Shown here one piece after another: positions 55,430 through 64,000 of a DNA stretch of 64,000 nucleotides (its first letter is position 1; every line of letters starts with the position of its first letter). The notes beneath the pieces were generated by a model. That model did no database searches. It had not been told where the DNA came from and was given only the letters and a program-made list of their open reading frames with translations. The stretch is from Leptobrachium leishanense (lineage: Eukaryota; Chordata; Amphibia; Anura; Megophryidae): contig CM019063.1 in the NCBI GenBank assembly GCA_009667805.1, forward strand, positions 85,897,877-85,961,876. The letters are read 5' to 3'. Made by a program: the position numbers and the translations under genes.

Positions 55430-55985
55430 CTGGTTGCAGTGCTAACACGCCGTCCCAAGGATCCACTCCATGGAGGCTTCTCCTGACAGGTAGCATGACC
55501 GGCAGAATCTCACCTCTTGCGAGATCCTGCTGATCGGCGGAGTGATCGCGGATGGAGACTGGGGACTTTTTTTCTCCAGTCTCGCTCTGCTCCCAGTGGT
55601 CAGAAGCTGCGGATCTGGCCACCTTTCTCGCTGCAGGAAGAGAGGAGAGTATTTGATTTTTTTGGGGGGTTCAGCAGCTGCTAACTGATTCTGCAGCAGC
55701 TGAATCAGTTAGCAGTAGCTCTGAGCTGGTGGTAACTTTTTTTAGTTAGCAGCAGCTCTTGGTAACTAGCGTTAGGACCTTATGATCCTAACGCTAGTTA
55801 CTCTGTGCTTGCACTTTGCGCTCCCCATGTTAAGTCTAGGGAGTGCAAAGTACAGTAAACTCACGCAAAAAACCCGCTACTACCGATTCACTAACAGGTT
55901 TCTAACCCGTTAGCGCCATGCCTGAATCACCTCTGATTTGCTATCAACTCATTTAAGCTCCCGCTAGCGTTAGGACCCCTAGTGT
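55430..55985 (+). mobile_element. Hairpin-chain MITE, second family, uninterrupted copy
   Basis: Hairpins: GCTAACTGATTC / GAATCAGTTAGC (55,679-55,713) and TAACTAGCGTTAGGA / TCCTAACGCTAGTTA (55,763-55,801), plus an imperfect one around 'gcactttgcgctccc'. Shares its left half with 33,230-33,463 and its right half with 34,715-34,940; inverted relative to 15,876-16,440. Confidence 0.62.
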
Positions 55986-56059
55986 CTAGCAATAGTTCAG
56001 AGATGAGGTAAAAAGACATCTTTCACCTTTTCATTGATTGGTTAGACATATTTTGGCCA

Positions 56060-56350
56060 TTCTGCCAAATGTCGTCAATCAGAGAAGTCTTTCATGCTCT
56101 CTTTTCAAACTCACTCTTGCCTTCAGGACTTTTCCAGAGCTACCTCCTATCTATGGAACTCTCTCCCTCGCTACATTTAACTCTTCCCATGTCTCCAGTC
56201 TTTACAGACTATAAAAATGCATTACTTTAGAGAAGCCAGTCTACTCACTCCATAATCCCCCATTTGCACCTCTCCTGATTTATCTTCCACACAGCCCCCA
56301 TTATGTCTCATACTCTACAATCTACTCCTTCAGTGTGACAAATATCTCAG
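56060..56350 (+). mobile_element. L2 fragment, sense, left of the array (continues 63,384-63,480)
   Basis: C-terminal L2 ORF2 remnant ('gctctcttttcaaactcac', 'ctacctcctatctatggaac', 'ctccctcgctacatttaac') with frame changes, then L2 3' UTR. It stops at 'atatctcag' (56,350) and resumes at 63,384 with 'attgtaaacttgcttgagca' and the L2-like end 'ggcactttataaataa'. Joined, the two parts give the usual L2 3' UTR order. Confidence 0.75.
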
Positions 56351-56399
56351 ACTAGCTTTTGCCCGCAGCTTGGCTCGGGTGGATTTTAGGATTTGTTAA

Positions 56400-59300
56400 A
56401 ATTGTTTTTTAAAAGAGACTTGAGGTTTTTTTGGTAGAACCCCCCCTCCCCCACCCCCACTTGGGATTTTTGGAAAATTGTAAAACACGTGTTTTTTTAT
56501 TTTTCAAGAAGAATGTAAGTGCCAAATTTCACACCTGTAACATCTTTGGTTTTTCAAATATAGGTATACTTATAAAAGTATTCACATCCCTTTCCCCCAC
56601 CCCTCTTAACTGGATTTTCGGAAAATGATAAAAACATGTTTTTTTTCGCACGAAGATTGTAAATATCGAATTTCACACCTGTAATATCATTGGTTTTTGA
56701 AATATAGGTATAGTGATAACAGTATTCATCCCCCTTTTTGCCCCCCCACTGGATTTTTGGAAAATGGTAAAATACGTGTTGTTTTATTTTCAAGACGAAT
56801 TTAAATACCAATTTTCACGTCTGTAACATCTTCTGTTTTTGAGATATAGGTATCCTGTTTAAAAGTATTCACCCCCCCTTTTTCACCCACCACGTGGGAT
56901 TCTTGGAAAATGTGTTTTTTTTATTTTTCAAGAAATTTGTAAGTGCCAGATTTCACACCTGTAACATCTTTGGTTTTTGGAAATATAGGTATACTGATAA
57001 AAGTATTCAACCCCCCTTTTTGCCCCTTCCCACTGAATTTTTGGAAAATGGTAAAATAGGTGTTTTTTTGTTTCTCAAGACGACTCTAAATACCAATTTT
57101 CACGTATGTAACATCTTCTGTTTTTGAGATATAGGTAGCCTGTTTAAAAGTATTCAGCCCCCCTTTTTTTCATCCCCCCCTTGGGATTTTTGGAAAATGG
57201 CAAAACACCTGTTTTTATTTTTCAAGAAGATTGTAAATACCAAATTTCACGTCTGTAACATCTTTGGTTTTTGAAATATAGCTATAATGATAAAAATATT
57301 CAGACCCCTTTCCCCCGACCCCCCCCCAATTGGATTTGTGGAAAATGGCAAAAAACATGTTTGTTTTTTTTCACGAAGATTGTAAATACCAAATTTCACA
57401 CCAGTAACATCTTCGGTTTTTGAGATATAGGTATACTGAGAAAGGTATTCAAACCCCGTTTTTTGCCCCCCAAGGAATTTTCAGAACATGGTAAAATACG
57501 TGTTGTTTTATTTTTCAAGACGAATCTAAAAACCAATTTTCAGGACTGTAACATCGTCTGTTTTGGAGATACAGGTATCCTGTTTAAAATATTCAACCCA
57601 CTTTTTCACCCCCTTATGGGTGGATTTTCCAAAAATCCTTCCTTAGTGGGCGCCTAAATCATAAAAACAGTGCACCTTCAAAATGTCACATTCCTAGGTT
57701 AAACGGTTTCAGCTGGGCGTTGATGAGTCAGTCAGTCAGGACTTTCGCGTTTATGATAAAAGTATTCAACCCCCCTTTTTGCCCCCCAAGGAATTTTCAG
57801 AAAATGGTAAAATACGTGTTTTTTTTATTTGTCAAGATGAATCTAAATACCGATTTTTACACCTGTACCATCTTCTGTTTTCTAGATATAGGTATCCTGT
57901 TTAAAATATTTTAAATATTCAACCCCCTTTTTTCGCCCCCAGTTGAATTTTTGAAAAATGGTAAATTATGTGTTTTTTTATTTGTCAAGATGAATGTAAA
58001 TAGCGATTTTCACATCTGTAACATCTTCCGTTTTTGAGCTATAGGTATCCTGTTTAAAATATTCAACCCCCTTTTTCACCCCCTTAGAGGCGGAGTTTCA
58101 AAAAATCCTTCCTTAGTGGGTGTCTACGTCATAAAAACAGTGCACCTTCAAAATTTCACGTTTCTAGGTTAAACGGTTTCAGCTGGGCGTTGATGAGTCA
58201 GTCAGTCAGTCAGGACTTTCGCGTTTATATATATATAGACTAGCTTTTGCCCGCGCCTTCGCTCGCGTGGATATTAGGATTTTTTAAAATTGTTTTTTAA
58301 GAGAAACTTGAGGTTTTTTTGGTAGAACCCCCCTTTCCCCCCACTTGGGATTTTTGGAAAATTGTAAAACATGTGTTTTTTTATTTTTCAAGAAGAATGT
58401 AAGTGCCAGATTTCACACCTGTAACATCTTTGGTTTTTGGAAATATAGGTATACTGATAAAAGTATTCAACCCCCCTTTTTCCCCCTCCCACTGGATTTT
58501 TGGAAAATGGTAAAATAGGTGTTTTTTGTTTCTCAAGACAAATCTAAATACCAATTTTCACATCTGTAACATCTTCTGTTTTTGAGATGTAGGTATCCTG
58601 TTTAAAAGTATTCACCCCCCTTTTTTACCCCCCCCACTCGGATTTTTGGAAAATGGTAAAACACGTGTTTCTTTATTTTCAAAAGATTGTAATTACCAAA
58701 CTTCACACCTGTAACATCTTGGTTTTTGAACTATAGATATACTGATAAAAGTATTCAGACCCCTGTCCCTCGACTCCCCCCAATTGGATTTGTGGAAAAT
58801 GGCAAAACACATGTTTTTTTTCATGAAGATTGTAAATACCAAATTTCACACCTTTAACATCTTTGGTTTTTGAAATATAGGTATACTGATAAAAGTATTC
58901 AACCCCCCTTTTTGCCCCTTCCCACTGAATTTTTGGAAAATGGTAAAATAGGTGTTTTTTTGTTTCTCAAGACAAATCTAAATACCAATTTTCATGTATG
59001 TAACATCTTCTGTTTTTGAGATATAGGTATCCTGTTTAAAAGTATTCAGCCCCCCTTTTTTTCATCCCCCCTTGGGATTTTTGGAAAATGGCAAAACACC
59101 TGTTTTTATTTTTCAAGAAGATTGTAAATACCCAATTTTACTTCTGTAGCATCTTTGGTTTTTGAAATATAGGTATAATGATAAAAATATTCAGACCCCT
59201 TTCCCCCGACCCCCCCCCAATTGGATTTGTGGAAAATGGCAAAAAACATGTTTGTTTTTTTTCACGAAGATTGTAAATACCAAATTTCACACCCGTAACA

Positions 59301-62030
59301 TCTTCATTTTTTGAAATATAGGTATACTGATGTGGGTATTCAACCCCCGTTTTTGCCCCCCCCAAGGAATTGTCAGAACATGGTAAAATACGTGTTGTTT
59401 TATTTTTCAAGACAAATCTAAATACCAATTTTCAGGACTGTAACATCGTCTGTTTTGGAGATATAGGTATCCTGTTTAAAATATTCAACCTCCTTTTTTT
59501 GCCCCCCCAGTTGAATTTTTGAAAAACTGTAAAATACGTGTTTTTTTATTTTTCAAGAAGAATCTAAATACCAATTTTCATGTCTGTAACATCTTCTGTT
59601 TTTAAGATACAGGTATCTTGTTTAAAATATTTAAAGTATTCAACCCCCTTTTTTCGCCCCCCAGTTGAATTTTTGAAAAACTGTAAAATACATGTTTTTT
59701 TATTTTTCAAGATGAATCTAAATACCGATTTTTCACATCTGTAGCATCTTCTGTTTTTGAGCTATAGGTATCCTGTTTAAAATATTCAACCCCCTTTTTC
59801 ACCCCCTTAGGGGCGGAGTTTCCAAAAATCCTTCCTTAGCGGGCGCCTAAATCATAAAAACAGTGCACCTTCAAAATGTCACATTCCTAGGTTAAACGGT
59901 TTCAGCTGGGCGTTGATGAGTCAGTCAGTCAGGACTTTCGCGTTTATGATAAAAGTATTCAACCCCCCTTTTTGCCCCCCAAGGAATTTTCAGAAAATGG
60001 TAAAATACGTGTTTTTTTATTTGTCAAGATGAATCTAAATACCGATTTTTACACCTGTACCATCTTCTGTTTTCTAGATATAGGTATCCTGTTTAAAATA
60101 TTTTAAATATTCAACCCCCTTTTTTCGCCCCCAGTTGAATTTTTGAAAAATGGTAAATTATGTGTTTTTTTATTTGTCAAGATGAATGTAAATAGCGATT
60201 TTCACATCTGTAACATCTTCCGTTTTTGAGCTATAGGTATCCTGTTTAAAATATTCAACCCCCTTTTTCACCCCCTTAGAGGCGGAGTTTCAAAAAATCC
60301 TTCCTTAGTGGGTGTCTACGTCATAAAAACAGTGCACCTTCAAAATTTCACGTTTCTAGGTTAAACGGTTTCAGCTGGGCGTTGATGAGTCAGTCAGTCA
60401 GTCAGGACTTTCGCGTTTATATATATATAGACTAGCTTTTGCCCGCGCCTTCGCTCGCGTGGATATTAGGATTTTTTAAAATTGTTTTTTAAGAGAAACT
60501 TGAGGTTTTTTGTGGTAGAACCCCCCTTTCCCCCCACTTGGGATTTTTGGAAAATTGTAAAACATGTGTTTTTTTATTTTTCAAGAAGAATGTAAGTGCC
60601 AGATTTCACACCTGTAACATCTTTGGTTTTTGGAAATATAGGTATACTGATAAAAGTATTCAACCCCCTTTTTCCCCCTCCCACTGGATTTTTGGAAAAT
60701 GGTAAAATAGGTGTTTTTTTGTTTCTCAAGACAAATCTAAATACCAATTTTCACATCTGTAACATCTTCTGTTTTTGAGATGTAGGTATCCTGTTTAAAA
60801 GTATTCACCCCCCTTTTTTACCCCCCCCACTCGGATTTTTGGAAAATGGTAAAACACGTGTTTCTTTATTTTCAAAAGATTGTAATTACCAAACTTCACA
60901 CCTGTAACATCTTGGTTTTTGAACTATAGATATACTGATAAAAGTATTCAGACCCCTGTCCCTCGACTCCCCCCAATTGGATTTGTGGAAAATGGCAAAA
61001 CACATGTTTTTTTTTCATGAAGATTGTAAATACCAAATTTCACACCTTTAACATCTTTGTTTTTTGAAATATAGGTATACTGATAAAAGTATTCAACCCC
61101 CCTTTTTGCCCCTTCCCACTGAATTTTTGGAAAATGGTAAAATAGGTGTTTTTTTGTTTCTCAAGACAAATCTAAATACCAATTTTCATGTATGTAACAT
61201 CTTCTGTTTTTGAGATATAGGTATCCTGTTTAAAAGTATTCAGCCCCCCTTTTTTTCATCCCCCCTTGGGATTTTTGGAAAATGGCAAAACACCTGTTTT
61301 TATTTTTCAAGAAGATTGTAAATACCAAATTTCACTTCTGTAGCATCTTTGGTTTTTGAAATATAGGTATATAATGATAAAAATATTCAGACCCCTTTCC
61401 CCCGACCCCCCCCCAATTGGATTTGTGGAAAATGGCAAAAAACATGTTTGTTTTTTTTCACGAAGATTGTAAATACCAAATTTCACACCCGTAACATCTT
61501 CATTTTTTGAAATATAGGTATACTGATGTGGGTATTCAACCCCCGTTTTTGCCCCCCCCAAGGAATTGTCAGAACATGGTAAAATACGTGTTGTTTTATT
61601 TTTCAAGACAAATCTAAATACCATTTTCAGGACTGTAACATCGTCTGTTTTGGAGATATAGGTATCCTGTTAAAATATTCAACCTCCTTTTTTTGCCCCC
61701 CCAGTTGAATTTTTGAAAAACTGTAAAATACGTGTTTTTATTTTTCAAGAAGAATCTAAATACCAATTTTCATATCTGTAACATCTTCTGTTTTTAAGAT
61801 ACAGGTATCTTGTTTAAAATATTTAAAGTATTCAGCCCCCTTTTTTCGCCCCCAGTTGAATTTTTGAAAAACTGTAAAATACATGTTTTTTTAGTTTTCA
61901 AGATGAATCTAAATACCGATTTTTCATATCTGTAGCATCTTCTGTTTTTGAGCTATAGGTATCCTGTTTAAAATATTCAACCCCCTTTTTCACCCCCTTA
62001 GGGGCGGAGTTTCCAAAAATCCTTCCTTAG
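56400..62030 (+). repeat. ~145-bp internal units of the array
   Basis: Unit order: C-run plus TTTTTGCCCCC, 'ggatttttggaaaatggtaa', ACGTGTTTTTTTATTTTTCA, 'agacgaatctaaataccaat', 'tgtaacatcttctgtttttg', 'agatataggtatcctgttta', 'aaagtattcaa'. I count 12 units in copy 2 by the 'gta.catctt' word. Units fall into types (the middle reads 'aagattgtaaatacc' or 'agacaaatctaaatacc') that alternate in similar order between copies. Antisense frames such as 59,138-59,428 and 61,307-61,624 are repeat artefacts. Confidence 0.9.
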
Positions 62031-62082
62031 CGGGCGCCTAAATCATAAAAACAGTGCACCTTCAAAATTTCATGTTCCTAGG

Positions 62083-63315
62083 TTAACCCCTTAAGGACCT
62101 CTGACGTACCCTGTACGTCCTGTACTCGGGTCTCCCTTAGACCCGCGGACGTACAGGGTACGTCAGCGGCGCCTAATATCCCTCCCGCCCGATACTCACC
62201 TCCCTCGCCGGATCCCACGGCGATCTGGAAGGGAGGAAGCCTGCCCATGTGATTTACATGGGCAGGCGAGGCTGATGACTTCGCCACGCTGCGTGGTGAC
62301 GTCATCAGCAGGCGTCCCCATGCTTTTCAATGGAGGGGAGGGGGGGGCTCCTTCAGAGCCCTCTATCTCCCCAACCATTGAAGCTAGGGAAATGCCGTTT
62401 GCACCGCTGGAGAGGGGAGAGCCTCCCCTTTCCAGTGGTGTATGGCATTAACCATTTCGCCACCGGATTACGTTGCGGCGCCAATTGGCGTCAAAACGCG
62501 ATTCAAACCTGGAGGGGGGCTTACATCTTGGATGTCAGCCAAGCCTCCAGGTCCCCCCCACCCACTGACAACCTCACCATATGTGTGAGGATGTCAGTGG
62601 GCCAGTTAACCCTCTAGCTGCCATGTAGAGATAAGGGGATCCTAAGGATCCCTTTATCTCCCGATCCATGGCAGCTATATGGTCATATTTGCCATCATTT
62701 GAAAGGCCTGATTATGGCCTTTCAAATGATACCAAACATGACCAGGTTTAGGTTTAAAAAAAAATTTAAAAAAAAAATTTAATAAAAAAAAATAATAAAT
62801 AAAATAAAAAAAAAAATTTTTTTTTAAAGTTTTTTTTGTCTGGGGGGAGTTTAATTAAATAGGACCTAGGCTGTCATCTAAAAATAAATAGCACAAAATA
62901 GTCAGAATGAGCGCAGCGCACATAGGTGAATTGTCTCAGCAGTGAAGGGGTTAAAAAGCAAACGCATATAAAAATTGGGTATTTCTAGTCTCGGGACAAA
63001 ATTTTAAACCTATTTAGCTGGGGTCATTTTGGGTGGTTGTAGATTTTGGGGATTAAATTACAAAAAAGTGTGTTTTTACCATTTTTTTCCTAATATTTCA
63101 TATTTTTTTTTATAGTAAATTATTCGATATGATGGAAATAATGGTATTTCTAGAAAGTCCATTTAATGGCGGGAAAAAGGGTGTATAATATGTGTGGGTT
63201 GAATAAACGAGTAAGAGGAAAATTTGACCTAAACACTAACAGCGCAGAAACGTAAAAACAGCAGCGGTCACTAAAAGACGGATTTGTGTAAAACCGCCCG
63301 GTCACTAAGGGTTAA
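62083..63315. mobile_element. TTAA-bounded element, copy D, inserted in array copy 3
   Basis: TTAA at 62,083-62,086 and 63,312-63,315; ends CCCCTTAAGGACC and (minus) CCCTTAGTGACCGG. The uninserted sequence 'ctaggttaaacggtttc' occurs at 57,695, 58,166, 59,889 and 60,357, proving TTAA duplication. Hairpins at 62,629-62,659 (AGATAAGGGGATCC arms) and 62,696-62,728 (CATTTGAAAGGCC / GGCCTTTCAAATG) match copy A positions. A copy-A-type end 'gcagtgaagggg' followed by TTAA near 62,953 suggests a composite of two elements. Confidence 0.85.
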
Positions 63316-63383
63316 ACGGTTTCAGCTGGGCGTTGATGAGTCAGTCAGTCAGTCAGTCAGGACTTTCGCATTTATATATATAG

Positions 63384-63480
63384 ATTGTAAACTTGCTTGA
63401 GCAGGTTCCTCTTTGCCTATCGATCTCCGTGTGTCAAACCTATGTGTTAAATTTATGTTGGCACTTTATAAATAATTGTA
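63384..63480 (+). mobile_element. L2 3' end, right of the array
   Basis: Continuation of 56,060-56,350: ATTGTAAACTTGCTTGAGCA and a 3' end like 'ggcactttataaataatt'. Confidence 0.72.
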
Positions 63481-64000
63481 ATTTTATCAAATTAATTACT
63501 TTCTCAGACATCATACCCTTTCAAACTAGTGTTGTCAATCCCAAGGGCCATTACAAAGTCTTTATTGCTCCTAATTTCCCTTACATCAAGTTAATGTAGC
63601 CATTTGCTATTGATGTGCTCCCCTTGCTTTTGCACATCATCAGTTTTCGTTCTTTTTTTATCTTTCCTCTCTCTTCTAAATTTAAGTAGTTGTGTTGTCC
63701 CTTCAGTGAATAAAACTGTACATCAGACATTATTATTCAAGAAGCACTCAAATTACTCGCAGAACAGTTCGCTATAGAATACAGATTACAAATATATAAG
63801 AAAAATGAAGTGTCTTTTTATAAGGTTTGTCACGTTAGAATAACAAATGTTATAAAATAATATCATTTGCACAGCAGATTGATTTTCTTCTTTGATATTA
63901 TCAGGCTTTTATCTCTGCCAAGTCCGAAATATAATTTACTTCTAAGAGCATTTTCAAAGTAATTATATGAAGTAACAGCAATTAAGAAAGGTTCCCACGG
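63481..64000. other. Unassigned AT-rich 0.5 kb
   Basis: Nothing recognised to the window end. Confidence 0.5.

Larger units (their letters stand above)
56351..63383 (+). mobile_element. Head-to-tail array of three ~2 kb elements, rolling-circle-like
   Basis: Copies: 56,351-58,238, 58,239-60,430 and 60,431-63,383 (the last includes a 1.2 kb insertion). Each starts ACTAGCTTTTGCCCGC and ends in GGACTTTCGC(G/A)TTTATATATATAG; junctions are direct, with no spacer. Copies 2 and 3 are near-identical over ~1.65 kb. Copies 1 and 2 have the 3'-terminal sequence twice, once internally (near 57,750 and 59,945) and once at the end. No target duplication in the flanking L2. No coding. Similar termini exist in invertebrate Helitron-like elements as I recall them, but the class is inference. 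Confidence 0.75.

Overview
This 64 kb window looks like intergenic DNA from a large, repeat-rich vertebrate genome. The repeats (CR1 and L2 LINEs, sushi-type chromoviruses, a vertebrate-style Helitron, Tc1 elements, a V-domain SINE, many TTAA-flanked and other MITEs) fit an amphibian best, probably a frog. That assignment is inference from repeat types I recognise. I found no host protein-coding gene, no rRNA gene and no functional tRNA gene. Nearly every long open frame belongs to a transposable element or is an artefact of tandem repeats.

Layout. 1-10,740: a CR1 LINE is split by an antisense L2 LINE, which is split by a full-length Ty3/gypsy chromovirus (Gypsy-1, 2,474-8,583). All three levels can be closed with target duplications. 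11,347-13,780: an antisense solo LTR, then a terminal-inverted-repeat (TIR) element carrying another solo LTR. 13,780-21,508: sparse sequence with MITEs, two Tc1 fragments, a tRNA-derived SINE and a second TIR element. 21,509-27,619: a Helitron with a 3.2 kb minisatellite near its 5' end, a 100 bp assembly gap and a broken PIF1-type helicase. 27,848-41,398: TTAA-bounded MITEs built from chained hairpins, solo LTRs, minisatellites and a multi-headed SINE, several nested in one another. 41,399-52,754: an LTR element with an intact PNMA-like gag and a -1 frameshift into protease but no reverse transcriptase; its 5' LTR is split by a second chromovirus (Gypsy-2, 41,822-48,340). 52,755-56,350: unassigned DNA, two MITEs and an L2 fragment. 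56,351-63,383: a head-to-tail array of three copies of a roughly 2 kb element made of ~145 bp units, inserted in the L2 fragment without target duplication and itself interrupted by a TTAA element.

How the parts relate. Nested insertions give a relative order of events, and several empty sites are present in paralogous copies inside the window (Gypsy-2 in the LTR; the TTAA element in the array; a solo LTR in the TIR element). The observations I rate highest are predicted self-priming of reverse transcription in both chromoviruses (10 and 11 nt perfect complementarity between the predicted 5' end of the transcript and the site just after the LTR), the gag/protease-only PNMA-like element with a slippery C CCA AAA, the rolling-circle-like trimer, and the hairpin-chain MITEs whose stems are kept although their sequences differ between copies. 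Single-base breaks in otherwise young elements suggest that part of the damage may be consensus error in a long-read assembly.
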